DNA from: Hygrophila difformis
Taxonomy: Eukaryota > Streptophyta > Magnoliopsida > Lamiales > Acanthaceae
Length of the DNA stretch: 64,000 nt
Direction: 5' to 3'
Assembly (NCBI GenBank): GCA_030278955.1
Contig: JAOANR010000003.1
Location: 32,131,227-32,195,226 of the forward strand
Shown: piece by piece, positions 20,778 to 32,826 of the stretch
Layout of the letters: the number at the start of each line of letters is the position of its first letter
How positions within the stretch are numbered: the first letter of the stretch is position 1
The notes under the pieces: model-generated
What the model saw: the letters and a program-made list of their open reading frames with translations, nothing else
Database searches by the model: none
What the model was told of the DNA's origin: nothing
Made by a program: the position numbers and the translations under genes

Positions 20778-22958
20778 CTAGTGATACCCAGATCGAAAGT
20801 CGGTCTTCGAGAATACTGAAGCTCCCTTCAGTTGATCAAATAGATCCTCAATTCTCGGCAGGGGGTACTTATTCTTGATGGTCACTTGATTTAATCCCCG
20901 ATAATCTATGCAAAGACGTAATCCTCCGTCTTTTTTCTTAACGAATAAGACCGGTGCTCCCAACGAAGAAGTACACGGTCTTATGTTTCCTTTTCCTAAC
21001 AGTTCTTCGAGTTGTTCCTTTAACTCCTTCATTTCCAATGGTGCCATCCGGTATGGAGCTTTTGAGACAGGCTCGGTTCCCGGAATGAGATCTATAGTGA
21101 ATTCAAGATCTCGCTCAGGTGGCATGCCCGGAACGTCTTCAGGAAACACGTCCGGGTATTCTCTTACCACTGGAATGCTGTCAACCTTGCTCTCTTCCAC
21201 CTCAAGGTTGTGAACGTAGCACGCATATAATTTATACCCCTTACGCATCAAGTTACTTAGTTTGAGGGCACTAACGATTTTGTTGCTCCTCTTAGGGGGC
21301 TGAGAGTAAAAGATAACTCTCTTTCCCCTACTTTTTGACAGGGTGATCTTTTGCTTCTGGCATTCGATCACTGCTTTATACTGGGACAACCAGTCCATCC
21401 CCAGTATAATGTCAAAGTCCCTTAAGTTAAATTCTACTAAGTTTGCGAAGAATTCTACGTTCTTGATCACTATAGGAATTCCGTTATATCGTTTAGAGCA
21501 AGCTACTACTTCTCCTGAAGGCAATTGAATTCCTAAGCTAATTATCTCGCACTTAGGTAGATCTAACTCAGGCACTATTCTTGATGCTATGATTGAGCAA
21601 CTAGCTCCAGAATCAAATAAAACTCTAAGGGGTGTATTCAAGACATGAAATGTACCTGCCATCACTTCTCCTTGTGCAGGCACGTCCGCTTGGTTAACTA
21701 CGTTAAGTCTCCCCATAGGGCGTCCTTGATTGCCTTGCTGATTCGAATTCGGCTGTTGATCTTGCTGTTGATTTTGATTCTGAGGTGGTTGAGGACGTTG
21801 GTTCTGATTCTGATTCGGCTGCCTAAATTGATTTTGAGGGGATCTATACCCCTGATTGTTGCCATTCTGTCCGTTTTGATTCTGAGGCTGTCCCTGCCCC
21901 GTGACCAGGTCTTCCCTTTTATCTATGTTTTCAATCCTTGTTCGGCACTCCTGACGTATGTTGCCCATGCGACCACACTGAAAGCATGCCCCCTGTTGAG
22001 GGCATCCCCTCGCCAGATGGGGTCGCCCACACCTCGAGCAGGGTGGTACCAGTTCTTCTTGGTTAAACCTCCTTCCATTATTGGTTTGTTGTGGCCTATT
22101 CGACCCTCTCCGCTGCTCATTCCTTCCCGCATTGTTCTCACCACTCGCGTCCTTGTTCCTCTTGTCTTGGGGGCCCCGGCTGGACTCCCCACTCACTCTC
22201 CTTTTCAGTTGCTGTACCCGCGCCACTGCCACAGCGCGGTCGTACACGGCTTGCAGATCAGGGTAGTGTACCCCTGTGATCACCTCGCGCACTGCCAGGT
22301 TTAGCCCCATTTCAAATTTCTTAGCTTTCTCCGCGTCCGTGGGTACTAATCTTGGTGCGAATCTCACAAGTTCCTTGAATCGAGTGTAGTACTCTTGCAC
22401 GGTCTGGCCTTCTTGTCTCAGCGACAGAAACTCTTCGTACATCGCTGCTTTAGTACTCAAGGGATAAAATCTATCCTTCAGCAGCTCCATCATTTCCGCC
22501 CACGAGTAGGGCTGTTCATCTTCTTGCAGTTTTGCTTGAGTCGCCAGCCACCAGTCGTCCGCTTCGCCTCCCAAGTAGTACGAAGCAACGTGCACTCTCT
22601 CTCCTTCCGGACATTTGACTGCACCCAGCAGCTTGTCAAAGGTCCGGATCCATTCCTCCAGTTTTGCTGGATCCTCCTCACCAGCGTAGTGGGGCGACTG
22701 GTAAGGATTCACCATCGCCAGATAGTTGGGGCGAGCTTGGGGCGGAGGTACCGCCGCAGCTTGACCTTGATTGACTTGCGCGTTCCCTAGCGCAATCAAG
22801 ATCTCCTTTAGTGTCCGAAGACGATCGCCCACATTGTTCGGTGTGGGGGCGTCCTGCGCACCTTGGGGTTGTGCTTCTACAGGTTCCGTGACATTTGGTG
22901 GGACCTCAGTAGTATTTTGGGGAGCAGGTTGGGTCCTCGGTTTACCTCTGGGTGCCAT
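20778..22958 (-). pseudogene. Element C gag-protease-RT N-terminus
   Basis: The ORF starts [13 protein letters not shown] at 22958. An upstream in-frame Met at 23042 is rejected because gags A and D start at the MxPR position. The Gag domain spans about residues 85-200 ([31 protein letters not shown]). The knuckles are [13 protein letters not shown] and [14 protein letters not shown], where the expected His of the second is Asn. A Gln/Asn/Pro-rich linker of about 60 residues precedes the protease ([11 protein letters not shown]). RT follows ([57 protein letters not shown]) up to the premature stop. 726 codons are open. Gag and pol share one frame, as usual in chromoviruses. Confidence 0.93.
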
Positions 22959-23267
22959 TCTGTTACAAATGGTGTAGATTAGGACTTGTGAAAATAATAT
23001 ATAGTCTAAACAATATTTATAAATGTGTTTGTAATTTCGCACGTAGTACTCGATCGAAATGAGAAGTGCCGTATGATTTTGGGTTTTATTTTATCTTATT
23101 TTATTTTATTTTATTTCGATTTTTTTTTTCGATTTATTATAAATAAATCGGGCATTTGATTTCCTTTAAATTTTTTTTTTTTTTTAGTACAAGTGAGAAG
23201 ATATACAAAAATGGGAATATTTTCTTAGCAAAAGTGGTGTCTACTAAAAATAGAATTCCTATCGCCT

Positions 23268-23594
23268 CTAAGTATCCTCCGGCATGGTAGCAGGATCCTC
23301 CTCTGGATCTTCCTCCTCCGAACTCGGCGGCAATAGGTCGTCAAAAATGTGGTTCAAGTCCTCCCCATGAGCGACGACAAGGTCCTTCAAAACTAGGTTC
23401 TGTGTGGTAAGGTTTTGGACTTGGTGTTCGAGCTGATTTATACGGTGGTGGTCCGCCTCTCTTAAGTTGCCCATGTGGTGCAGATTTGCTTCCAATTGAG
23501 CTATACGACGTTTCATTTGTTCTATGGTTTGTTGGGAGTCGAAGTGAGCATTCATCATTTTCACCATTAGGTTCATCATATCTTGGTTCGCCAT
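23268..23594 (-). CDS. Leader ORF of element C: coiled-coil protein upstream of gag
   Basis: A 108-residue ORF beginning MANQDMMNLMVKMMNAHF between PBS and gag. Heptad-like stretches (IEQMKRRIAQLEANLHHMG, INQLEHQVQNLTTQN) lie either side of the conserved LREADHH, and the tail is very acidic (PPSSEEEDPEEDP). It is homologous over its length to the element 1 leader ORF, though the two sequences differ considerably, so the reading frame appears to be under constraint. It is separated from gag by 309 bp containing T-rich runs and is not fused to it. The function is unknown; a role in packaging or in regulating translation of the downstream gag is speculative. Confidence 0.75.
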   Translation of the reverse strand: MANQDMMNLMVKMMNAHFDSQQTIEQMKRRIAQLEANLHHMGNLREADHHRINQLEHQVQNLTTQNLVLKDLVVAHGEDLNHIFDDLLPPSSEEEDPEEDPATMPEDT

Positions 23595-23928
23595 CTAACG
23601 CAAGCAAAAGATCTAAGTTAAAATTCGTCAAGATTCTAAGTTCTCTAAATAAAGACAATGCAGTATGCATATGCAAATGATTATCCCCTCCCAAAAATAA
23701 TTCATGCACTGTATATATATATTTTTTTCTAATTTCCATGGGTTTTAAAAATAAAAATTTATTCCATGGAAATAATACTTTAGAATTTAAAATAATAGTC
23801 AAAATGCTATTGCACTCTTTAAAAATAATAATAATAATATTAATAGTAGTTTTAAAAATAATAATGGTTTAAAAGTAGTAGTTTTAAAATAATAATCTAA
23901 TAGTTTAAAATAATTTTATAATAACCGG
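23595..23928 (-). other. Element C leader with CCATGG hairpin
   Basis: The arms TTTCCATGG (23733-23741) and CCATGGAAA (23764-23772) enclose a 22-nt AT-rich loop. The conserved G-run and ATGCATATG motif is at the complement of about 23665-23695. The rest is AT-rich without coding potential. Confidence 0.65.
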
Positions 23929-23940
23929 GCTCTGATACCA
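23929..23940 (-). promoter_or_regulatory. Primer-binding site of element C
   Basis: Plus-strand GCTCTGATACCA, sense TGGTATCAGAGC, three bases from the LTR end at 23944; initiator-Met tRNA type. Confidence 0.92.
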
Positions 23941-23943
23941 ACT

Positions 23944-26538
23944 TGTAACACCCCGGTTTTTGGTAACCCAGGTCGGGATGTCACCGCCACACCTCTCTAG
24001 CAAGACACGGTTTCTCCTCGCTTACTAAAGAGATGCAAGGCTAGGTATTGCAGAATTTAAAATATTTAAAACATTTAAAAAAACAGCCCATACGATATAA
24101 GTTCGAGAATAATATCATAATGCAGCAGAAAAATAATATCCAAGTATAAGTATTGCAGCGGAAAATGTAAATAGGGCCAACATGGCCAAAACACAGATTA
24201 AACATGCCCGTTTATTCTATAGTCTAATGCAAAAATCAAAATATTAAACGTTCCCAAAAATCCCATGCATGTAGTGCTCATGCTCATTCCACATACTCTG
24301 TAAGAAAAAGAAATGAAATGGTTTGGTCAGCACAACTTGCTGAGTAAGTTAACACATACATAATCGTGGGGTTTCAAAGCCATTAATTTGATACTTAAAT
24401 AAAAGCATGCCATTAAATCATAAACACTTTAATTTAATTAACTAAATGACTTGCATAATTTAATTCATGGCTCTAATTAAAAACACATTTAACATAATTT
24501 AAAGTAAAAGCCATAATTAATTTAAATAAAGCATTAAATAATTTAAATAAACCAAAATAAACATTTTAATTATCCCCATTACACCCAAGATTTAGTATTT
24601 CAGTATTTCACGATTGCATTGCAATCTCGTCAAATTTAGCCAATAGTCCGGCGGCCGCAACCGTATCTGCCATACCCATTACCACTCCGGAGCCTCGGGA
24701 AACCCATGTGGATATTCTCGAGAATGTAGGCCTTATGTCTTATGCCGTTTTGGCAATGTATCTCAAATTTCGCGCGGGGTCACCATCGTCCATAAAGGCA
24801 CGAAGTGAATAGTTAGGGGGCACCCTGCAGAGCACTCACCCCTAATTTTAATCGATCAAGTTTGTAAGGGGATTTTTCAAAATTCTTGTTTCGTATAATT
24901 TATTTCAAAAAGAGATTCCTACTCGTTTAAACTTTAAAGGCTAATTTCACCGTTTCACAAGATTTTCAAGATTTGACTTCGGTAAACCACTGTTTACTCC
25001 AAAATTAATTAAAAATCAGTTTTAAGCCTGAAAATTCTGAAAATTTACCAGTGACTTGAAAACACAGAGACGAACAAGTTTCATGTTTTAACATTTTCGA
25101 TCCGAGTTAAGGAAATAAGTCAAAAATGCAGATTTCTATCAGGTTACAAATCTGTCCGAAAATTTCAACAGCAGTTTCAAGATTTCATGATCTACCATAG
25201 CAAACTAACTCCAAATTTGATGAAAGTTTACAGAGAGATACTTAAGACATATATCTACAAGTTTCATGTTCGACTAAAGTTCTGAATCGGCTTAGATCTA
25301 TTGTCAATAACGTCTACAATTTCGGACCTAAGTTCTGTCAAGATTTCAAGATTCAGATTTAAAACAGTTCGGTTCGGGCTCGATTTCAGATATCAAAACA
25401 TAATGAAAAATTGCGAAAATTTTACAGAAGATAGATCTATTCTTAGGAACGTTTTTCGTGTTTTAAGTTTTCTCGTTTGAACAGTTTTAAGTGTTCGGAA
25501 AAATCGTGCAAAAACGCTGTGTCGAAGAGGGTTTCATGTTGACAGATTTTACATTCTTTGTTTAGATCTTTAGATTCGTGATCTTTAGATTGGTGCAAAA
25601 ACCCGACGAAGAGGGTTTCGTGGTTTAAATAAATTTTAGGTCTCCCAAACCATGTAAGTATTAACTTACAGAATTCGTGATCGTCTCGACTCGTCGATTC
25701 GGAGGTGTGGCTTCCAGTCCACCGTTTATCTCCTCGGTTCGACGGGTTCTTCGTTCTAGATCCGGTTCGTGGTGTAGAAAAGAAAAAGATTAAGTTAGGA
25801 TTCGTTTTCGAATCAAGAACGTAAAGGAATGAACGGATCAAAACTTACCACGACGATAGAAGACTACGAATTCGTCCAAAACAGCTTCTCTCTTGGTCTC
25901 GTGCCTCCAACGACTCCGGGATTAAGGTTTTCGAACGTATGGAGAGTATGAAGGTTTTGAAAAGTGTTCGGGATAGACTAGGATGACTATTTATAGAGGT
26001 AAGGGACCTAGGGGACGTCCAAGGTCGGCCTTAATGAGTCTTGAGCCGCAAGGTGAGCAACCGAAGTCGAAAAATCCGGATTCGGGCGAGAGAATCTCGC
26101 AACAACCGTTTTTGTCCGCTGGCGCGGGGTTGGCGCGCGGCTAGGGGAAACCCCGCGCCGCCACCGCGCGGTCCACGCCTGGACTTCGGTCCGGGCGGGT
26201 CGTGCAATCCGTCGGGCATTTCCTCCTCTCTTTCGGACTTCTATCCCTCTATGTTCTCGGATTCGGATTTCCGGGATATTTTCGGGCTCCTATTTCCTAT
26301 CGTCATTTTATTCGGATCTAAATTTAAGTTTGGACTCGAGTTATTGAGTCTATCGGTGTTGGGTTCCCGTGTAACAATTTCTTCGATTAAATTATCTTTA
26401 GTATTAGAACTTTAATTCCTTTTTAGGTTAGATTTCATTTCTCATTTTCTTTCCTCTTTATTTACATATTGTACTTATTTATTATTTATTTATCTAGTTA
26501 TTTATTTATTTTATGTTGCAAAATTCTCGGGTATTACA
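23944..26538 (-). repeat. Element C 5' LTR (2595 bp)
   Basis: Nearly the same as the 3' LTR (15479-18009), with small indels including an extra stretch near 25568-25630 (tandem CGTG/AGATT duplication) and near 26155. It has the same TATA box (25988-25995), donor (24839), hairpin (24328-24342) and acceptor (24298). It ends at 26538, followed by CGCAG. Confidence 0.92.
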
Positions 26539-28341
26539 CGCAGCCAGTTTCGTAAGTTTTTGTTTAGCCGGTAGTCCGGCGGCCGCAGCCATATCTACCA
26601 TATCCAGTATCACTCCGGAGCCTCGGGAAACCCATACGGATACTCCCGAGAGTGTAGGCCCAAATTTCATCGCCGTTTTGGCGTAGTTTTTCATTCAAGA
26701 ATCATGCGTCCTTTATCGGCACGCCGAAAAAGGCTAGAGGAGCACCCTGCAGAGAACTCACCCCCTACCTAAGTATCCGATATCGTTTCGACATAGTGTA
26801 ACGGGATTTTTTTTATAAAAAATATAGCTTTATCATATTTCAAGGTTTCGATCGTTTGTTTAGAAATTTCAAATCTCACAATTTTAAAACCGTTCGATGT
26901 CACAGTTTGCGCCTTTTCGATTTAAAAATTCAATTCAAGGCCGAAAAATCTGAAATTTTTACAGTATATCAAATAATTCCTAACGAACAACTTTCGTGTT
27001 TTAACGATTTCGAAATAAGGTGAGGAAGCATGTTAAAAGTCGAGTTTACCACACAACCAGTGAGCTGTCAGGATTCAGTTTTGACATAGTTCAAAAATTT
27101 GACTTTTTGACATATCACATGGACTCCAAAAATTCTAAAATTTTGTGGACACATACTAGACATGATTATCTACAACTTTTGTTTACATTGCAAAGATTAG
27201 TTCGGACTAGAAATAGTAGAAACATGCTCATCAATTTTGAAAACATGCGCTGTCAGTTTTTGTAAAACGTTTGAAAATACAGTTTATGTCCGACGCGATT
27301 TGGGGTAGTAAACTTTGATAAAAATCTCTGAACTTTTTCCACAACATAGCTTAAGGTGTTAGGATCAAAATTCTAGTTTTAAGTTTTTCGTTTTGAACTC
27401 TTGAAGTAAGGGTTTTGGTCGGATTTCAGAAAACGTGCGAATTGGGGTTTTTAGGTTTGATTTTTATGGTTCGTTTCAAAATCACTAATTCGGACGCCCC
27501 TTGACCACCCGTATTGATATGAAAGGAGTCAAATTACAGTAATAAAGTTCTTGGTCATCCTAGGGTCGATCGAGTCGTCCAAACTCATCACGAACGGATC
27601 TACGCACACGTTCTCCTTCTCCTTCGGCCACGATAGCGTTCATAAGTAAAAATCCATAAGTTAGAATGGTGATTTGTGATTGAAAACAATAGAGAATCCT
27701 AATCTAACCCTTACCAACGATTCAAGATCAGTGTCTCTTGATCTACACGCCTCCACGGTCGAATTTGGTTGCCGGAAACTCGTCGGAAAGTCGACCGAAG
27801 GTAAGAACTTTGTATTTTTGATTTTGGGAGAGCTTTAGGGTGAAAAAAGGGTTTGATGACTGATGAATGAGTGGGGAGGCAGCCCTAGATTGTCCTAAAA
27901 GCTTTCCCCCGGCCAAGGTTGACTTACCTTAATCGGGGGTCGAAATTTTGGCAAGAAATCGCCGAGATCGCGTGATCTGCCGCAGTCTGTGCTGCGGCGC
28001 GGGGTTGGCGCGTTCGCGCGGCACCGGTCTGGACTGCGGTCCGGACCGGTTCGTGCGATCTGTCGGGTCTTTTCCTCCTCTCTTTCAGACTTCTATCCTT
28101 CCACGTGTTCGGGCTCAATTTTCCGGGTCATTCTCGCATTACGATTCCTACCCTAAATTTATTCCGACTTAAATTGATTTCATGTTTGAAATCTTAAGAC
28201 CGTCGGTTTTGGATCCGTCGGCTTCTAAATCGTCGTCTTTTAACTTCCGTGCATTTCCGGTTTTACGGGTTCTCGGAAACAAAACCTCTTTGCTCATCGG
28301 ATTATATTCTATTTTATATCCTAAAAATTACGGGTATTACA
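26539..28341 (-). repeat. Element B 3' LTR, proximal part
   Basis: B's LTR continues from CGCAGCCAGTTTCG to the U3 start TGTAATACCCGTAATTTT (sense) at 28341. Together with 14789-15478 it makes about 2.49 kb. It keeps a ~130-bp stretch (about 27300-27450) that is missing from the 5' LTR near 48412. The donor motif is mutated here (GTGAGTTC at 26761-26754). The GC-rich block is at 27975-28060. Confidence 0.88.
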
Positions 28342-28611
28342 GTCTACCCTCCTTAAGAATCAACTTCGTCCTCGAAGTTGCACTTTATCATCTCGCAAGT
28401 TCGGGAATTGTTTGATTGAGTGATTATATTATTGTGAGTTTGTTTGTTATTATTTGACTGAACCCAGAATTGAAATTTCCAAGTTGCCTACGTACCCCGT
28501 GAAGGGATCAAGTCATTACGTAGTTCAAAACAATTTGAATTTGTTTATTTGGGATACAAAAATATTCGGAAATATTCGGGCCGTTACATCCTCCTCCTCT
28601 TAAGACTACAG
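28342..28611 (-). promoter_or_regulatory. Polypurine tracts of element B
   Basis: Tract 2 (complement of 28342-28357, CTTAAGGAGGGTAGAC) abuts the LTR. Tract 1 (complement of 28589-28604, purine run with AGGAGGAGG) lies upstream and is followed by TGTAACGGCC. The palindrome CAGTTATGGAGACATAACTG is at 28609-28628 across the pol 3' end. Confidence 0.75.
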
Positions 28612-29948
28612 TTATGTCTCCATAACTGTGGTTGCATCATCTTGGAATAGGGTTGGGTAACGCTCCTTCATGTCTGCCTCTAATTTCCATGTTGCCGTTT
28701 CGGCTTCGTGGTTCGACCAAAGAACCTTGACCATTCTCACGGTGTTATTTCTTGTTACTCTCTCCTTCACGTCGAGTATTCGTACCGGAATTTCCTCGTA
28801 GCTCAAGTCATCATCCAATTCAATCTCTTCCGGTTGGAGTACATGGGTCGGATCGTGGACATACTTCTTCAATTGTGAGACATGGAACACATCGTGGACA
28901 CGAGCCAATTGTGGCGGCAGTGCTAGCCGATAGGCTAGATTTCCCACTCTTGCTAGGATCTCGTACGGTTCTATGTATCGTGGACTCAATTTCCCTCGCT
29001 TGCCAAAGCGCATCACACCCTTCATTGGTGATACCTTAAGCATAACCTTATCGCCGATTTGAAATTCCAAGTCTTACCGTCTCACGTCTGCATAACTCTT
29101 TTGCCGGTCTTGAGCGGCTCTCATCTTTCCTTGGATTACCTTGATCTGTTGAGCCATGTCCTCAACAAGTTGTGGTCCAACTACCACAGTCCTATCGCTC
29201 TCTTCCCAGCTTAACGGACTTCGGCACTTGCGTCCATACAGTGCCTCGAAAGATTCCATGCCGATGCTAGCATGGTAGCTATTGTTGTAGGAAAATTCAA
29301 TTAAGGGTAAATGATTTTCCCAACTTCCTTTAAACTCTAGTACACATGCCCTTAGCATGTCCTCCAACGTTTGGATCGTTCTTTCTGTCTGTCCATCCGT
29401 CATGGGGTGGAACGCGGTACTCATCTTTATCTTCGTACCGAGGGCTTCTTGCAGTTTTGTCCAAAAATGAGAGACAAATCTACTGTCTCTATCCGAGATG
29501 ATGTCATGTGGTACTCCATGCCGGCGTACCACATTGTCGACATACGCCCTTGCCAATTGGTCCATTGACCAAGTGTCCACGATCACCCAGATTTTATTCA
29601 TCCCTTTCGGTCACCGCGGTAACCCCGAGACGAAATCCATTGAAATGCTATCCCATTTCCAACTCGGGATTTCCAATGGTTGCATTAGCCCTAGGGGTTT
29701 TTGGCGTACTGCCTTGACCTTCTGGCAGGTGAGGCATCTCGCCACAAACTCGGGTACCTCTCTTTTCATGTTCGACCACTTCTTTAAGTCCTTGTACAGC
29801 TTGTCGCCCCCGGGATGAACCGAGTAGGGGGTATTATGGCCTTCCTCCATCACTTTTTGCTTCAGGTCAATGCATTTTCATGGTATACACCACCTTCCCT
29901 TGAAGCGGATGCTTCCGTCCTCATGAATTCTAAAATCCATGGCCTTTC
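28612..29948 (-). pseudogene. Element B pol 3' part: integrase and chromodomain
   Basis: Sense reading: HNTPYSVHPGGDKLYKDLKK, CLTCQKVKAV, MDFVSGLPR, then the integrase core ([29 protein letters not shown]), GPY/F (KLSPRYIEPYEILARVG) and chromodomain (YEEIPVRILDVKERVTRNN, KVLWSNHEAETATW) ending VMET. Stops lie at 29608-29610 (LPR*PKG) and 29071-29073 (VRR*DLEF). About 13 residues (RLTKTAIF…) are deleted in frame after IWVIVD, removing part of the core. The reading is cut at 29948 by element D and continues at 36080. Confidence 0.9.
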
Positions 29949-31372
29949 TGTAACACCCCGGTTTTTGGTCACCCGGGTCGGGATGTCACCGTCACACCTC
30001 TCTAGGAAGACACGGTTTCTCCGAGCTTGCTAAAGAGATGCAAGGCTATGGTTTTTCAGAATTTAAAACATTCACACAGCCCATTTATATATACTTTGAA
30101 AATAATATCATTACAGTTGCAGCGAAAAATAATATTTACATACATAATGCAGCGGAATATAAAAATAGGGCCAACATGGCCTAATCACGGGTTAAACAGG
30201 CCCGTTCATGCAAGTTCTAGTCTAAAGCAAAATCTAAGAATAAAGTATTCCCCAAAATTCCCATGAATGCATATGATGATGCATATTCTTCAGCTCTGAA
30301 AGAAAAAGGGAAACAATATGGTTTGGTCAGCAAAACCTTGCTGAGTAAGTTAACACGTACATGATTATGGGGTTTCAAAGCCTTTAATTAAATTTAAAGA
30401 AAACATATTCATACAAGACATGATTTAATTTTATTCATCTAATAATAATTTAATTGCATAATTTAAAAGACAAGGATTTCCACAAGATCATAATTCAACA
30501 CACATGATAAAATAATCGATAGACATAATTTAAAGGCACAATTTAAATAAGGAAAATGTTCAAGTATTTCAAGATTTCTTTCTTCCTCTTTTATTCGATG
30601 TAATATAGTATAATTTGTTCTTGGGGAATCGAACCCGCAAGAAGTTAAACGCACCCTAGGGAATCGAACCCGTAGGAATCAACACACGTCCGGGGGAATC
30701 GAACCCGCAGGAAGACAGACAATCACCCTTGGGGAATCGAACCCGCAAGAACTCAAACACACCCTGGGGAATCGAACCCGCAAGGTTTGACACAGACATC
30801 CTGGGGAATCGAACCCGCAGGAAAACATACACCCTGGTCGGCCTTGGTGAGTCTTGAGCCGAAAGGTGTTCAACCGAAGTCGGAAAATCCGGATTCGGGC
30901 GAGTGAATCTCGCAACCAGCGATTCTGCACGCTGGCGCGGCCGTGGCGCGCCGTATGGCAAATGACCGCGCGGTCACCGTGCAGCTGCCGCTTGGACTTC
31001 GTTCCGGGCGGGTCGTGCGATTCGTCGTGCTTTTCCTCCTCTCTTTCGGACTTCTAACCCTCTACGTTCTCGGATTCCGATTTCCGGGGTATCTTCGGGT
31101 TCCCACTTCTTATCATCATTTTATTCGGGTCTAAATATATGCTTGGACTAGAGTTCTCGAGTCCATTGGTGTCGGGTTTCGGTGTACAATTTATTCGATT
31201 AAATTGTCTTGAGTATTGGAACTTTAATTCCCTTTTTTTATTAGACTTCGTTTCTCATTTCTTTTTCTCTTTATTTATTTAGCGTCTTTATTCATTATTT
31301 ATTTATTTATTATTTATTTATTTATTTAATTTATTGTATTTATTTTATGTTGGAAAGTTCTCGGGTATTACA
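29949..31372 (-). repeat. Element D 3' LTR (internally deleted, 1424 bp)
   Basis: Ends at TGTAATACCCGAGAACTTTCC (sense) at 31372. The hairpin CAGCAA/TTGCTG is at 30328-30343. Sequence jumps from the B-box array (ending about 30836) straight to GGTCGGCCTTGGTGAG, which lies about 1.05 kb further on in the 5' LTR. Confidence 0.88.
30623..30833 (-). repeat. Tandem array of tRNA B-box motifs in D 3' LTR (6 copies)
   Basis: The element strand reads GCGGGTTCGATTCCCC-type cores, each containing GGTTCGATTCC, an exact match to the pol III B-box consensus GGTTCGANTCC. Cores on the plus strand are at 30625, 30660, 30695, 30733, 30768 and 30805, so the period is 35-38 bp. Spacers vary (AAGTTAAACGCACC, GACAGACAATCACC and others) while the cores are almost invariant. 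Confidence 0.85.
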
Positions 31373-31734
31373 GTCTACCCTCCTTAAGAATCAACATCGT
31401 CTTCGAAGTTGTGTTTCGACTTTTTCTCGTGCTAAGGTCTTTTTGGCTGTTTTATTATTTCGTGACTGAACTTAGAATTAAAACTTCTAAGTTGCCTACG
31501 TACCCTGTGAAGGGATCAAGCCATAACGTAGTTCAAAATAATTTGAATATGTTTATTTATTTATTCGGAATACATATTGTCAAAAATAAATGTCTATCTT
31601 ACGGGGTATTACATCCTCTCCCCCTTAGGACTTCAGTTATGTCCCCATAACTGCCTACTTATTATTCTCAAAAGGTTCGGGTATCATTGCCTTCGACCTC
31701 CTTGAGCTGGCACGTCAGCTTGGTCAACATCATT
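31373..31734 (-). promoter_or_regulatory. 3' tail of element D: two polypurine tracts and palindrome
   Basis: Tract 2 (complement of 31373-31388) abuts the LTR. Tract 1 is the complement of 31614-31628, preceded on the sense strand by the palindrome CAGTTATGGGGACATAACTG (31634-31653). Between gag and the palindrome there is a short decayed protease start ([13 protein letters not shown], then a stop). Confidence 0.75.
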
Positions 31735-32826
31735 TCATCGTCCTACAGCTCTTCCTTGATCTCCTTGTTGAGGGTTTACCAAATCTAGCCTCTTCTCAAT
31801 CATCTCCTCACGAACATTACATTCTCTAATAATGTGGTCTTTCCCACCACATCTATAACAAGTCCCACGCCTTGGGCATTCGCGCACCAGATGGGCTTGG
31901 TGGCACTGCGGGCAACGAGGTACGTCTGTACGACGTATGCCACTTCTCCCATTATTGGAATCTTTATTCTCGTTCCTCTTTGGCTCCTGGGACCTATCTT
32001 GTCCATCGTCATTGCTCCGATTCTTTTTCTCAAATCCTTGCGAGTCCTTGCTCGACTCCCCATTTTCTTTACGCTTCAGTTGCTGGACTCGATCAATTGC
32101 TACAGCGCGGTCATATACCATTTGCAAGTTCGTGAATTGTCCTACTGCAAGTATCTCCCGGATACTAAGGTTCAGACCCATCTCGAACTTCTGAGCCTTA
32201 TCAGAGTCGGTTGGTACTATCCTCGTAGCAAATCGTACCAATTCTTTGAACCGGGTGTAATACTCCTGCACCGTCTGTCCCCCTTGTTTTAGTGATAAAA
32301 ACTCTTTGTACATTGCCGCCTTGGTGCTCATGGGGTAGAATCGGTCCCTTAGATCCTCCTTAAGTTTATTCCACGAATAAGCTTCTTCAGCTTCCTCTAA
32401 ATTCCTCTGGAGGTTTTGCCACCACTCATCGGCTTCGCCTCCTAAGTAGTAGGTTGCTACTCGTAGCTTTGCCTCATCAGGGCATTTGATAGCATCCAAA
32501 AGCTTATCAAATGTACGGATCCACCCCTCTAGTTTGGCGGGAACCTCTTGCCCATCGTAGTGTGGTGGTTGATAGGGATTCACCAACATTAGATAGTTGG
32601 TTTGAGCCACTGGCGGAGGTACTGCTGCTTGTGCCCTATGCACCTCCGTATTTCCTAATGCTACAAGGACTTCCTCTACAGTTTTTAAACGTCCTTCCAT
32701 ATTGTTGGGTACAGGTGACGCTCGTTCTCCTAGGTTCTGAGGAGTCCCATTGTTGTCGGCCACGTTGGGGAAGTTAGCGTCAGTGCCGTTTTGACTTTCC
32801 TTCCTCGGTTTTTTTCTAGGTGTCAT
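31735..32826 (-). CDS. Gag polyprotein of element D (no pol)
   Basis: 363 residues starting MTPRKKPRKESQ at 32826. The gag domain is at about residues 85-200 ([46 protein letters not shown]). A charged linker and two zinc knuckles near residues 305-336 follow: CPQCHQAHLVREC and CYRCGGKDHIIREC, both complete. It ends QGRAVGR at a stop where the C polyprotein continues into protease ([15 protein letters not shown]). The frame is open although pol is gone. It is most similar to the A gag (for example GGEADEWWQN and [22 protein letters not shown]). Likely role: particle formation with enzymes supplied in trans. Confidence 0.93.
   Translation of the reverse strand: MTPRKKPRKESQNGTDANFPNVADNNGTPQNLGERASPVPNNMEGRLKTVEEVLVALGNTEVHRAQAAVPPPVAQTNYLMLVNPYQPPHYDGQEVPAKLEGWIRTFDKLLDAIKCPDEAKLRVATYYLGGEADEWWQNLQRNLEEAEEAYSWNKLKEDLRDRFYPMSTKAAMYKEFLSLKQGGQTVQEYYTRFKELVRFATRIVPTDSDKAQKFEMGLNLSIREILAVGQFTNLQMVYDRAVAIDRVQQLKRKENGESSKDSQGFEKKNRSNDDGQDRSQEPKRNENKDSNNGRSGIRRTDVPRCPQCHQAHLVRECPRRGTCYRCGGKDHIIRECNVREEMIEKRLDLVNPQQGDQGRAVGR

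Larger units (their letters stand above)
15479..26538 (-). mobile_element. Element C: nearly complete gag-pol Tekay/Del-like chromovirus
   Basis: 11,060 bp with TSD CGCAG (15474-15478 and 26539-26543), LTRs of 2531 and 2595 bp, PBS, leader ORF, gag, protease, RT, RNase H, integrase and chromodomain in one polyprotein region, and two polypurine tracts. It is the most complete element in the window and the reference for reading the others. The Tekay/Del call rests on the C-terminal chromodomain, the multi-kilobase LTRs and the Met-tRNA PBS. At least three stops and three single-base frameshifts disable pol, and one zinc knuckle has lost its histidine. Confidence 0.93.

Noticed and set aside
21645..22304. 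219-residue plus-strand ORF opposite gag of element C
   Set aside because: Shadow of the gag/protease coding strand, Leu-rich from reverse-strand Gln/Asn codons, with no homology recognised.
20778..23042. Starting gag of element C at the upstream Met (23042)
   Set aside because: The extra 28 residues have no counterpart; A and D gags start at the position equivalent to 22958.
23268..23594. Treating the leader ORF as the N-terminus of gag
   Set aside because: Stops and about 300 bp of T-rich non-coding DNA separate it from a complete gag with its own conserved start.
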